From assembly GCA_009909035.1 (NCBI GenBank), contig JAAAOB010000036.1, forward strand, positions 1-64,000: a stretch of DNA of 64,000 bases. The letters are read 5' to 3'. This DNA is from Bacteroidota bacterium. Lineage in GTDB: Bacteria > Bacteroidota > Rhodothermia > Balneolales > Balneolaceae. The translations under genes and the position numbers were made by a program. Numbering within the stretch: the first letter of the stretch is position 1; each line of letters opens with the position of its first letter. Below the pieces are notes generated by a model, which worked only from the letters and a program-made list of their open reading frames with translations, did no database searches and was not told the origin of the DNA. This document shows positions 45,430 through 54,775 of the stretch, piece after piece.

Positions 45430-45957
45430 ATGATTTTTTAGAGAACAATTACAAAAGAGAACCCCTGCAAAATTTGTTTTGTCTGTTTTGCGAATATCTG
45501 CCGCAGCCCGATCGCGGAGGGGATTTTCAGATCCCTTGTGGAGGAGAGAGGGCTCAGCGACTATTTCGTTATAGACTCAGCGGGGATTTCGGCCAAATCG
45601 GCCGGTGAAGAGGCGGATCAGAACAGCCGGAGGATTGCCCGTGAACACGGCATTGAGCTCCGCTCTGTTTCCAGGCAGATTCAACCATCCGACCTGGACA
45701 AATTTGACCTGATTCTTGCCATGGATCACAAAAATTTCGATGCGCTCCAGGAGATGGACCTTAAAGAGCTCTACTCCGGAAAGATCTACCTGGTGCGTGA
45801 ATTCGACCCTGAGCCCGGCACAATAGCCGTGCCCGATCCGGATATCAGTCACGCGGACGTATTGCAGGATGCATTTATTATCCTTCAGCGCAGCTGCAGG
45901 TAGCTGCTTGACAGGCTGGAGGAGCAGATAAAACAATCCCCACATCCGCCCGGCTAA
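45430..45957 (+). pseudogene. Low-molecular-weight protein tyrosine phosphatase, interrupted by in-frame TAG codons
   Basis: The frame reads KICFVCFANICRSPIAEG (from 45469), an LMW-PTP P-loop with C (45484-45486) and R (45502-45504), then ERGLSDYFVIDSAGISA and PDPDIS with the catalytic-type Asp. However, an in-frame TAG at 45439-45441 separates the only upstream ATG (45430) from the domain, and no ATG, GTG or TTG lies between that TAG and the P-loop. At the other end a TAG at 45901-45903 precedes LLDRLEEQIKQ, which continues the expected C-terminal helix to a TAA at 45955-45957. P-loop G is also A (CFANICR). Decay is the simplest reading; initiation at ATT 45448 or TAG read-through are alternatives. 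Confidence 0.7.
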
Positions 45958-46707
45958 TCAAAAAAATCCCCCGCACAGCGATCAAACCATACGGGGTTGC
46001 AAATGTACAATCATGAACAAACAAACCTACTTCTCTTCTATTTGATTCTGCTCATCAAACCTGTTCCACCTTTTTATATTACGCGACAACGTCCCTGACG
46101 GGAGCATGTGCCGCGACCTTTCTGTCCTAAAGCGTTGCCTCTCCGTGGCCCCTGTTGATGGTTTATCCCACTTGTTTTCTCATCTTGAATTATTTCTCCC
46201 ATTTCAGCATAAGCTATCTCCGTAAAAATGGCACCTCCTGTCGTTTTTCTGCAGCCTGTTTTATTCTCTGCTTGAGTTTATCTGTTGAATGACACTGGTT
46301 GTGATTTCATACACAGCCAAGAAAGGGAGAATCGAGTATTGTTCATAATTAGGAAACTTTTAGAGAAGAGCGTGTAAACGTCTTTTAATATTTATAACCT
46401 ATTGAAAGGCAATACTTTAAAAATATTAAAAGACATAAAAATGACCCGGCGGCCATGCCGCGTTAGCCTTTTATAATGAGATTGGAAAAAAGATTGAATG
46501 CCTTTTTTATACAAAGGCAATTGTGGTTTATCAAGATTATGTCCTGATAGACTGTGAGAATATAGATCCCAAAATAAATTGACACGAATAAATGAAAGGT
46601 CTCTGTCATTTTCATCGCGCCCCCCTTTTTTAACCCACCCCTGTCCTCCGTATCAGCCGGTTGGCTGAGAAGGCAGACCCACTCCAAAAGCGCTAACTTT
46701 AATGTAC

Positions 46708-46733
46708 TACCTCGGGGCAGAGCTCGCGAGGTA
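46708..46733. repeat. Hairpin with tacctcg/cgaggta arms
   Basis: tacctcg (46708-46714) pairs with cgaggta (46727-46733) around a 12-nt loop. It resembles short repeats I have seen between genes in related phyla. Confidence 0.5.
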
Positions 46734-46972
46734 TCAATTTAGAATCCATAATTTTTTGGTCAATACATAGCTTATTTGGTTCTACCGGAAACCTTGTGGA
46801 TAAACAAACAACGTCATTAGAACATTATCCCCCTTTCACCCTGAAATAGTAGACGGCAGGTCCACTCGTAACTCCGGATTCTCTACATCGTTCATTGTTC
46901 ATCGTTCTCCAACTCAAAAAAGTCTCCTAACTTTTGCAATGGATTTGAAACCGTTTGCGATTTCCGAATTTA

Positions 46973-47141
46973 CCAGCCTTGGAATTGGGAGCGAGGCGGT
47001 CAGGTTCTGCGGAGCGTATGGGATTGCTTGTAAATAGCCTACCGGATCGATCGTTGATTACACGCAATGAGAGATATGGACCATTGCTATTTACATCCCA
47101 TAGCGAAGCATAACCTCCGAGCGAGCAATTCCACAGCCTGG
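46973..47141. repeat. Large imperfect inverted repeat, about 169 bp
   Basis: The left arm (about 46973-47038) and right arm (about 47086-47141) are imperfect reverse complements. Matched blocks include ggaatt / aattcc, gagcgaggcgg / ccgagcgag-type and atggga...taaatagc / gctattta...tccca. The whole could fold into one long hairpin. No ORF lies inside. Confidence 0.6.
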
Positions 47142-47150
47142 CGATTTTTG

Positions 47151-47176
47151 GATACTTTTTGACGCCAAAAAGTATC
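47151..47176. repeat. Perfect 10-bp hairpin
   Basis: gatacttttt (47151-47160) and aaaaagtatc (47167-47176) are exact complements with a 6-nt loop, gacgcc. It begins 9 bp after the large inverted repeat and may be part of the same element. Confidence 0.6.
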
Positions 47177-47304
47177 AGGAGAGAAAATAGTTGAGGTACA
47201 CTAACTATATTATACCCACAACGTTTCCTGTAGTTCCGCTTATTTTCAAAGTGTCCATCTTTCCCCAGCGGGATCCCTTATGGGAGAAGGGGGCAATGGG
47301 AAGT

Positions 47305-47344
47305 CACCCCTCGAGTACTCCGCCGGCTGGCGGAGGGAGGGGTG
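47305..47344. repeat. Nested hairpin of the cccctc repeat type
   Basis: Outer arms cacccctc / gaggggtg and inner arms ctccgcc / ggcggag around ggct. It is related in sequence style to the palindromes at 1236-1390. Confidence 0.5.
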
Positions 47345-47394
47345 TTATTTGTTAAGCTTCTGAACCAAGTAATTGACGAGCATTGTATAATCAA

Positions 47395-47527
47395 ACTGTC
47401 CAAAAAGAGTGCAACCCCACATTTGATGCAGTATCTCCATCCTTTGATAAGGTCGGGAGATCCCGGATCGTGGTCCGGGATGACGTAATGATTAACTTTT
47501 CTGCATACCACGCTCTTTTTGGACAGT
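47395..47527. repeat. MITE-like element with 15-bp terminal inverted repeats
   Basis: actgtccaaaaagag (47395-47409) and its exact complement ctctttttggacagt (47513-47527) bound a 133-bp element. Inside are atgcag / ctgcat and a 7-bp hairpin, tcccgga-tcgtgg-tccggga (47461-47480). No target-site duplication or ORF was seen. Confidence 0.6.
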
Positions 47528-47755
47528 ACCAGACATTTTGAAATAATAATTAATGTTTTCATGATTTTAAGTTAGCGCTTTTGCCCCAACCCCTTCCGTC
47601 GGTAGCCGGACAGATTCCTGTCTCGCCCTGACGGGACTCGGCAAGCAAGGGCACTACATAAAACCTACTGACCTTAAACGGTTAACGGTGTCGGAATTTT
47701 TTATCGAATGTTCTCACCCCTCCTGAGTGCAGAATCCCCCGAAGACAACAGGCGG

Positions 47756-48937
47756 TCAGTTTCCCCTTGCAAGATCCTCGACCGCTTTGGCCACAGCGGG
47801 CGCAACATTTGAATCAAAGGCACTGGGGATTACCTTCTCTTCGGTCGGGGTTTCTACCTGGTCGGCTATAGCGCGGGCTGCCGCACAGTACATTGCGGTG
47901 GTTATCTCAGACGACCGCGCATTTAAGAGTCCGCGGAAAATGCCGGGAAATGCCAGCACATTGTTAATTTGGTTGGGGAAGTCGGAACGACCTGTGGCCA
48001 CGACACGTGCCCCGGCTTTCTTTGCATCGTCCGGCATAATTTCAGGGACGGGGTTCGACATTGCAAAGATAATCGGGTCGTTATTCATCGACCGGACCAT
48101 CTGCTGAGTAAGAACGTTAGGCGCAGATACCCCGATAAACACATCGCATCGCGCAACCGCATCCGCAAGGCCACCCTCGGTATTTTTTTTATTGGTAAGG
48201 GATGCAATCTCTTGCTTTATCGGCGACAGGTCCGTGCGATTTTTATGAATCGTGCCTCTGCTGTCGCAGACCACAATGTAATCCACCCCCATATGCTTCA
48301 GCAGGTAGATGATGGCAACACCCGCGGAACCAGCTCCGTTAATCATAACCTTCAAATCCTTGAATGATTTTCCCGTCACCTTCACCGCGTTCATCAACCC
48401 CGCAAGGGTCACGACTGCCGTTCCGTGCTGGTCGTCGTGCATTACAGGGATGGACAGCTCCTTCTTCAGCCGCCGTTCCACCTCAAAGCACCGGGGTGCT
48501 GAAATATCCTCCAGGTTAATACCGCCGTAGGTCGGCGCGATCATTTTTACAGCCTGGATGATCTCTTCGGTATCCTGCGAGTCGAGAACAACCGGTACCG
48601 CATCAATATCAGCAAACTTTTTGAACAGGACGGCTTTTCCTTCCATAACCGGGAGGGACGCCTCCGGACCGATATTTCCGAGGCCAAGCACCGCAGATCC
48701 ATCACTTACAACGGCCACGGAGTTCTTTTTCCACGTGTAATCGTATGCAAGCGCCACATTTTCCGAAATTTCCATACAGGGCTGAGCGACCCCGGGCGTA
48801 TAGGCCAGGCTTAAATCTTCCGTTGTTTCCAGCGGCATTTTAGATGTAATCGCCACCTTCCCACCATATCTTTTATGAGCTTCAGAAGATCGCTTGTTAT
48901 AGTCGTGCGTTGTATCGGCCATTGGTTTACGGGACAT
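47756..48937 (-). CDS. NAD(P)-dependent malic enzyme, short form
   Basis: 393 residues, the length of the malic enzyme domain without a fused phosphotransacetylase. It decarboxylates malate to pyruvate. Recognisable are [28 protein letters not shown], and the active-site metal/lysine region [34 protein letters not shown] is the malic-enzyme signature, and the NAD-binding [15 protein letters not shown] follows. The first codon choice MSRKP versus M6 (MADTT) is open. It is a single gene after a repeat-rich gap. Confidence 0.95.
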   Translation of the reverse strand: MSRKPMADTTHDYNKRSSEAHKRYGGKVAITSKMPLETTEDLSLAYTPGVAQPCMEISENVALAYDYTWKKNSVAVVSDGSAVLGLGNIGPEASLPVMEGKAVLFKKFADIDAVPVVLDSQDTEEIIQAVKMIAPTYGGINLEDISAPRCFEVERRLKKELSIPVMHDDQHGTAVVTLAGLMNAVKVTGKSFKDLKVMINGAGSAGVAIIYLLKHMGVDYIVVCDSRGTIHKNRTDLSPIKQEIASLTNKKNTEGGLADAVARCDVFIGVSAPNVLTQQMVRSMNNDPIIFAMSNPVPEIMPDDAKKAGARVVATGRSDFPNQINNVLAFPGIFRGLLNARSSEITTAMYCAAARAIADQVETPTEEKVIPSAFDSNVAPAVAKAVEDLARGN

Positions 48938-49236
48938 CCCTTTTATTTAAACTTTGGGCCAAAGCTACGGGGAATTTCGCTTAGTTGCGGAACGGGTTTC
49001 AGGAAAATGTATAACATTTTCCGGAGCAGACGCCGGGAGTGATCATGAACCGCCTGCTGCTGAACGTTTTATCTCATCCCATGGCCAGCGAAGCTGCAAA
49101 AACCCACGCGTTTTGGTGTGAACATTTTCACTGCCACAGCTTCGAAAAAAATGCCCGGGGATGCATCATAGCCGGCCCACCGGGCTGGAAAAGGTGAAAA
49201 AAAGGATCGGTTGATACAGCTTCGGATTGTACTACA

Positions 49237-51141
49237 TTACTCTTCCGCTTCGCCTGTCCAAGTGTTGTTATCTCGATTTACATCGGCCATTCGGCGGGTT
49301 GGATCGATCTCAATGCGTGCTATCTCATCCACCGGGACCTCAATTTGAAGGTCATATTCCGGGAACACCCATCGCCAGTCGTCTGCTACGGTCCTGTTGA
49401 TGTCCGGGTTTTCATTCTCTTTCTGTCCCCACATTATTCGCAGTGGGATGTAGTAGTGATGGACCGTGCCGTCGTTCAGCTCAACCTCAAGATCAACAGG
49501 CATGGGCATTAAACCGGCTCGTTCAAGTGTGATATCCGTGGCACTCTCTTCGCCACCCTGCACGGCGGTAATTCCGTAATCGATGGTTTTGGTCGTCTCA
49601 ATCCAGTATTCGTAGTACCAGTCGAGTACCATGTCCGATTCCCGCTCCATGATCCGCAGGAATTCTCTGCCATCGGGGTGCTTGAACTGCCACTCATCAT
49701 AAAACCGGTTGAGCCCGCGCTTGAGCACATCATCCCCAATGACGTATCCAAGCTGGTGTAAAAACATGGCTCCCTTGGTATAGGACGCCAGACCGTAGGC
49801 TGCGTTTCTTTCGTAATGATCGGCATGAATATGCATCGGCTCCTCCATGCCGGCGTCAACCATTCGGAAGTACCCCTGGTGGCGCCCAACCATCGGGTCT
49901 CCCTGACCGTCATTGAAAAGCTCATTCATGGTCAGCGAGGAGAGGTACACCGTAAATCCTTCATCGATCCACTGATCTTTTGTTTCGTTGTTGGCAACCA
50001 CGCCTTCGTACCACGCGTGGATCAGCTCATGAACCGTGACACCCACCAGGCTCCCAAAGCTCCGGTTCCCCGTAATCAGGGTTCCCATCGTGTACTCCAT
50101 TCCGCCATCACCGCCCTGGATGACAGCATATTCATCATAGGGATACGCGCCGTAGTTGCCGTTCATAAATTCAAAGGCATTAGAGGTCACTTCCGGCAGT
50201 CGTTCCCAGTTGTCCAGCAGCTGCTCCTGGTTCTCATCCTCAGCATTTTCAGCAACCGGATCGGTCTGGTAAAAGAACCGTAGCAGCGGCCCATCCGGCA
50301 CCTGGTAGGTTGTGTGGGTGTAGTCCGGGTCGGCCGCCCACATCACGTCATGAACATCGGAGGCGGTGAAGTGCCACGTCAATTTATCACCATCCGGACG
50401 CTCTACCTCGGTGCCGGGCTCTTCATATCCATATCCCACTTCCTGGGGATTTTGCAGGTAGGCACCGGCTCCCAGCACGTAGTTGCGATCAATGTGAATC
50501 GTGATATCAAAATCTCCGAACGGGGCGTAAAATTCACGGCCAACATACGGGTTCGGGTGCCAGCCATCCTCGTCGTACGCGGCAATTTTTGGATACCACT
50601 GCGACATAGAATAGCGAACGCCCTCCGCATTGTCACGGCCGGAGCGGCGGGTCTGCAGCGGAACCTGCGCTTCGTACTCCATCTCAAACTCTACCTCTTC
50701 GCCGGGTGCGATCGGTTCAGCCAGGTGGACTTCCATGATGGTGCCGTCGATCGTAAAATCGACCTCCGTCCCGTTCTGTTTAAGCCACGCAATTTTTTGA
50801 TACCCGATCTCGGTTTCGTCGTACCCAGCAATCTTATCTCCTATCCTCGGGTCCGGATCTGCGATGGTCCGCGACCGCTTGTCCATCATACTGTTCGGCT
50901 GAAAGGCGTTGAAAAAGAGGTGGTAGAATACCCGGTGGAGCGTATCCGGCGAGTTGTTGGTGTAGGTAAGCACCTGGTGCCCCTGGTACCGGTTCGTTTC
51001 AACATTCATGTCGATCTCCATTTGGTAGTCTACCGCCTGCTGCCAATACCCCGGGCCTGGCTGGGCAAGACTACCATCGTGAATGGAGAGTAAAAATAAG
51101 AGAGTAAGCAAACAGGGAAACAGTCGGACAAACGTGTGCAT
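49237..51141 (-). CDS. Secreted M1 family metallopeptidase
   Basis: 634 residues with a signal peptide (about residues 1-26, FPCLLTLLFLLSIHDGSLAQ). The zinc site is HELIH (371-375) with Glu394 18 residues later (H-E-x-x-H-x18-E). The exopeptidase GxMEN loop is GGMEYTMG, with Tyr replacing Asn. The C-terminal part is beta-rich. It likely hydrolyses peptides in the periplasm or outside, for nutrient use. It is a single gene. Confidence 0.9.
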   Translation of the reverse strand: MHTFVRLFPCLLTLLFLLSIHDGSLAQPGPGYWQQAVDYQMEIDMNVETNRYQGHQVLTYTNNSPDTLHRVFYHLFFNAFQPNSMMDKRSRTIADPDPRIGDKIAGYDETEIGYQKIAWLKQNGTEVDFTIDGTIMEVHLAEPIAPGEEVEFEMEYEAQVPLQTRRSGRDNAEGVRYSMSQWYPKIAAYDEDGWHPNPYVGREFYAPFGDFDITIHIDRNYVLGAGAYLQNPQEVGYGYEEPGTEVERPDGDKLTWHFTASDVHDVMWAADPDYTHTTYQVPDGPLLRFFYQTDPVAENAEDENQEQLLDNWERLPEVTSNAFEFMNGNYGAYPYDEYAVIQGGDGGMEYTMGTLITGNRSFGSLVGVTVHELIHAWYEGVVANNETKDQWIDEGFTVYLSSLTMNELFNDGQGDPMVGRHQGYFRMVDAGMEEPMHIHADHYERNAAYGLASYTKGAMFLHQLGYVIGDDVLKRGLNRFYDEWQFKHPDGREFLRIMERESDMVLDWYYEYWIETTKTIDYGITAVQGGEESATDITLERAGLMPMPVDLEVELNDGTVHHYYIPLRIMWGQKENENPDINRTVADDWRWVFPEYDLQIEVPVDEIARIEIDPTRRMADVNRDNNTWTGEAEE

Positions 51142-51343
51142 AGAGCCAGATGGTTTTCTAAATGGTTAAACGTGTGGTTTCAAAACAATGTAAGCAAAAT
51201 GGGGGACTTGGGTAAATCAGGAATCCCCCGGAGATTTCAAACCCGTTGAGTCAATTTGTGGTGCCCGGTTTGAGCGCCATTTTGCCTGTTTCCCGGCGAT
51301 TCGGTATGGCATGGTAGTGTTGTGTCATCGATAGAGTGGCGGA

Positions 51344-51535
51344 GTCGTCGGATGAGAACCTTCACCGGATGAATTCCCTTCATCCAGTGAATCTCCCGAA
51401 CAAGACACCCGGCAGCTCGAGATCTGTCATAAAGATTCGGACCTGCGCCACTCATCCGATGACGTGAAGTCGTTGGATGAGAATAGAACCTTCACCGGAT
51501 GAATTCCCTTCATCCGGTGAATCGCCCGAACAAGA
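51344..51535. repeat. Two tandem-like copies of a hairpin repeat between the peptidase and recR
   Basis: Copy A (51344-51405) and copy B (51469-51535) share about 60 bp. Each holds ttcaccggatgaa-ttccc-ttcatccggtgaa, a perfect 13-bp hairpin in copy B (51491-51521); copy A has one change in its right arm. Copy B has a 5-nt insertion. They lie in a 410-bp gap with no gene. Confidence 0.75.
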
Positions 51536-51551
51536 AACTACATTGTTTCAA

Positions 51552-52157
51552 TCAAAAGCTCGACCGGCTGGCAAACGCCCTGCTCAGGGTGGCTTCATCA
51601 ATAAATTCCAGCTCGGTACCCATCGGGATACCGTATGCGATGCGGGTGACGCTGATATCGTAGGAGAGCAGCAGCTTGTTGATGTAGTAGGAGGTGGCTT
51701 CGCCTTCGGCGTCAGGGTTCAGGGCAAGAATCACCTCTTCAATCTGTTCATCACCGCTCCCGATACGCTCCAGGAGCTGCTTGATGCGGATGTCGTCCGG
51801 GCCGATGTTTTCCAGCGGGGAGATGACTCCGCCCAGCACGTGGTAGCGGCCGCGAAATTCATTCGTTTTTTCGATGATGTAGACATCCTGGAACTCCTCT
51901 ACCACGCAAACCACGCCGTTCTGGCGTTTCGGGTTGCTGCAGACAGCGCAGGGATCGTTGTCGGTAATGGTGCCGCAGACAGAGCAGCGCTGTACAGATT
52001 TTTTGAGCTGAACCAGTGCATCCGCAAGAGACAACACCCGCTCATCGCTCTGCTTTAAAAGATGGATGGCCATGCGCTGTGCAGATTTCCTGCCTGTGCC
52101 CGGCAGTTTTGCCAGCTCTTCAATGGCGCGTTCAAGCGCTTCAGATGTGATTTGCAT
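51552..52157 (-). CDS. recR: Recombination protein RecR
   Basis: 201 residues, normal length. The N-terminal HhH is ELAKLPGTGRKSAQRMAIHLL, the zinc-finger cysteines are C58, C61, C70 and C73, and the Toprim domain has VVCVVEEFQDVYIIEKTNEF with GGVISPLENIGPDDI. It works with RecF/RecO to load RecA. It is the last gene of dnaX-ybaB-recR, 72 bp after ybaB. Confidence 0.96.
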   Translation of the reverse strand: MQITSEALERAIEELAKLPGTGRKSAQRMAIHLLKQSDERVLSLADALVQLKKSVQRCSVCGTITDNDPCAVCSNPKRQNGVVCVVEEFQDVYIIEKTNEFRGRYHVLGGVISPLENIGPDDIRIKQLLERIGSGDEQIEEVILALNPDAEGEATSYYINKLLLSYDISVTRIAYGIPMGTELEFIDEATLSRAFASRSSF

Positions 52158-52229
52158 CTATACCTTTCTTTGAAGATGAACAACAACGGATGAGTTGACG
52201 ATCAATCACCATTATTGAAGAAACGTTTT

Positions 52230-52580
52230 TTAGAGTCCCAGCTTCCCCAGGTCCATACCGCCGGGCATGCCGCCGCCGGGCATCATTCCTTTGTAGACAT
52301 CCTGCATTCTTTCTTTTGCGGCATCCTCGGCTTTGTCGAGCGCTTTATTGACGCCGGCCACCACCAGGTCTTCCATCATCTCCTTATCCTCCGGGTCGAT
52401 CACGTCATCATCCAGGTCGATGGACACAATTTTCCGGTTGCCGTTGGCTTTTACCTTTACCATGCCGCCGCCGGCTTCAGCCTCCACAATCAGATCATCA
52501 AGTTCATCCTGAACCTCTTTCATTTTCTGCTGCATATCCTGAAACTTGCCGAACATATCGGCCATATTAAAATCACTCAT
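52230..52580 (-). CDS. YbaB/EbfC family nucleoid-associated protein
   Basis: 116 residues. Core DUF149 features: KFQDMQQKMKEVQDELDDL helix, VEAEAGGGMVKVKANGNRKI strand pair, and DKEMMEDLVVAGVNKALDKAEDA. The C terminus MMPGGGMPGGMDLGKLGL is Gly/Met-rich. It binds DNA by family. The dnaX-ybaB-recR order is widely conserved and supports the call. Confidence 0.93.
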   Translation of the reverse strand: MSDFNMADMFGKFQDMQQKMKEVQDELDDLIVEAEAGGGMVKVKANGNRKIVSIDLDDDVIDPEDKEMMEDLVVAGVNKALDKAEDAAKERMQDVYKGMMPGGGMPGGMDLGKLGL

Positions 52581-52641
52581 CTGCTTTTCCTTTTGTTAAA
52601 TTGTAATTTATGATTCTTAGATAAATTCCGGGGCATCCTGC

Positions 52642-54606
52642 TTAATAATCAAGTTCAGCGCCGAATAGTTCTACAACGGACTTCAGGTGCGGATCTTTCT
52701 TCTGCAATTCCTTAAAACGTTCGTAGGGACTCTTCGTTTCCTTTTTCTTTTCGGAGCGCTCCACGATGCAGTTAATCCGGATCCGAACCCCGAGTACCCG
52801 TTTCATAATATCTGAGAGCAGCTCCTGGTTTTCATCAAACATATTGGTGGCAAACTCACTGTCGGCCGATACCGTTAGTTTTACTCCTTCCAGATCTTTT
52901 AGCTGAACCCTGAGTAACTGGTAATAGAGCATGTGAGGGGCGCTTTTCTTGACCTCTTCTTTAATGACATCCCAGTGCTTCTCTACATCTTCAACGCCTG
53001 AAAGCTCCACCGGCTCGGATTCCGGCTCATGCTCTTCGGTCAGCGTATCCACCGCCCCTTCCTCTTTACGGACGCCACGAGTTGAGCTGATGCCCTCTGC
53101 AAACCCAAGGGCCGGCTTGACCATCATGAAATCATCCATTTCGCTATCATCGGAGTGCTCAGCTCCGTTTTTCGCACCACCCGCAGAACCTGAAGTGTGG
53201 GATTTTGAAGATTCAGGGTCATTCTTTACCTCGTTTTCAGCCCGGATATCCGGTGACCCTTCCGCTTCAGCCTCGTCGCCGGTTTCTTTGCCATCACCAC
53301 GTGTGGAGTGCTCCGCCTCTTCAAGACGGTCAGCACCGGGATCTTCGCGTACAGCCGGAGCGTCATCCATGCTGCTGTTCTCGTCCCGGCTGTCTCCTGC
53401 GTCGCTTGCAGGTTCTGCATCGACAGGTGATTCTTCATCCTGATCCTGATGATCACGATCTTCCGGGGATGTGTCAGCTACCTGGATCCTGCCGTTTTTT
53501 TTTACGTGATGGAGCTCCTCAATCAGCGCGTTGAGTTCCTTCGAGCGGTTCATATGAATCAGTTTCAGCATCAGGATTTCAAAATGAACCCTGGGCTGCT
53601 GCACATCACGGATCTTCATCTGCGATTCGCTCACCATGTGGAGCATTCTCATCAGGTCTTCCTCGCTGAACGCTTTTGCCGACTCCGCGTATCGCTGTTT
53701 GGTATCGGCAGTGGCATCCACCAGGTACATGCGGCTGGAGTTGAGCGCCACGTACAGATTCCGAAGGTGTTCCGTCAGCGCTGATAAAAATTCCTGGATG
53801 TCGACCCCGGCCCGCATCAGCTCATCCACGAGTTTGAGGCCTGCATCCGCGTCTTTGTTCTCCACCGCGGCAAGAAACCGGAAGAGCTGCTCGCCCCCTA
53901 CAACATTGAGTGCTTTGATCAGCTCGTTGTACTGAATCTCCTCGCCGCAAAATGCAATTGCCTGATCCATCAGCCCGAGTGCATCCCGAAGAGCCCCATC
54001 CGCCTTTTTGGCAATGACGTGGAGCGACTCCTCATCCATCATAATTCCCTCTTTTTTACAGATCGCCTGGAGACGCGACACAATTTCATCTACGCTGATC
54101 CGCTTAAAATCAAACCGCTGCACGCGCGACAGGATCGTCGGCAGTACTTTGTGCGGCTCCGTGGTGGCAAAAATAAAAATGGCGTGGGCGGGCGGCTCTT
54201 CCAGGGTCTTAAGCAACGCGTTGAATGCCGCCTTACTCAGCATGTGGACCTCATCTACAATAAACACCTTGTACCGGCCATTTTGCGGCGGTATGCGAAT
54301 GCTTTCGCGAAGGTGATGGATATCGTCCACTTTGTTATTGGATGCCGCATCAATTTCAACAACATTCAGCGTCTGGTTCAGCGACTCTCCGTCCACCTCT
54401 GTGTCAATGGAGTTGATGGTTCGGGCCAAAACACGCGCCATCGTCGTTTTCCCCACTCCCCGGGGCCCGCAAAACATGTAGGCGTGGGAGAGGCGGTCCT
54501 GCTTGATGGCGTTCTTCAGCGTATTGCTGACATGCTCCTGCGAGACGATGTCTTCAAAACTCTGAGGTCGATATGTGCGGGTTAGGGCTCTGTAGTTTTG
54601 GGGCAT
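52642..54606 (-). CDS. dnaX: DNA polymerase III subunit gamma/tau, zinc-less variant
   Basis: 654 residues. It is the clamp-loader ATPase; tau binds the polymerase core. Walker A is GPRGVGKT (47-54), and DEVHMLSKAAFNALLKTLEE and SEC-like STRVQRFDF-type motifs follow (LSRVQRFDFKRI). The four zinc cysteines that normally interrupt the ATPase after Walker A are absent; the loop there reads INSIDTEVDGESLNQTLNV. A long acidic, low-complexity stretch (about residues 370-500) links to a C-terminal domain ending ELFGAELDY. It is the first gene of dnaX-ybaB-recR. Confidence 0.94.
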   Translation of the reverse strand: MPQNYRALTRTYRPQSFEDIVSQEHVSNTLKNAIKQDRLSHAYMFCGPRGVGKTTMARVLARTINSIDTEVDGESLNQTLNVVEIDAASNNKVDDIHHLRESIRIPPQNGRYKVFIVDEVHMLSKAAFNALLKTLEEPPAHAIFIFATTEPHKVLPTILSRVQRFDFKRISVDEIVSRLQAICKKEGIMMDEESLHVIAKKADGALRDALGLMDQAIAFCGEEIQYNELIKALNVVGGEQLFRFLAAVENKDADAGLKLVDELMRAGVDIQEFLSALTEHLRNLYVALNSSRMYLVDATADTKQRYAESAKAFSEEDLMRMLHMVSESQMKIRDVQQPRVHFEILMLKLIHMNRSKELNALIEELHHVKKNGRIQVADTSPEDRDHQDQDEESPVDAEPASDAGDSRDENSSMDDAPAVREDPGADRLEEAEHSTRGDGKETGDEAEAEGSPDIRAENEVKNDPESSKSHTSGSAGGAKNGAEHSDDSEMDDFMMVKPALGFAEGISSTRGVRKEEGAVDTLTEEHEPESEPVELSGVEDVEKHWDVIKEEVKKSAPHMLYYQLLRVQLKDLEGVKLTVSADSEFATNMFDENQELLSDIMKRVLGVRIRINCIVERSEKKKETKSPYERFKELQKKDPHLKSVVELFGAELDY

Positions 54607-54775
54607 AAAATTCTGAATGTTTATAAGCTTTAATGTACTAAAAATTGCAGTTCATTTTGAGCCGATTTCTGTAAAAAGCTGAATAGATTCTCTCTTGGAC
54701 TGTCTGTTTTAACTGGAAGATTGTATTTTGACGTAACCTTTAAAGGCTGACACATTTGCCGTGGTACTCAACTCC

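Larger units (their letters stand above)
45958..47755. other. Gene-free, repeat-rich region of 1.8 kb
   Basis: No convincing gene on either strand; short ORFs such as 46463-46687 (minus) have no family features. Several large inverted repeats are listed separately: 46708-46733, 46973-47141, 47151-47176, 47305-47344 and 47395-47527. It could be a graveyard of small non-autonomous elements. No transposase remnant was recognised. Confidence 0.6.

Noticed and set aside
45159-45608. 149-codon ORF on the plus strand
   Set aside because: Overlaps the phosphatase in another frame and has no recognisable domain.
46463-46687. 74-codon ORF on the minus strand in the repeat-rich tract
   Set aside because: No ribosome-binding site, family match or supporting context.
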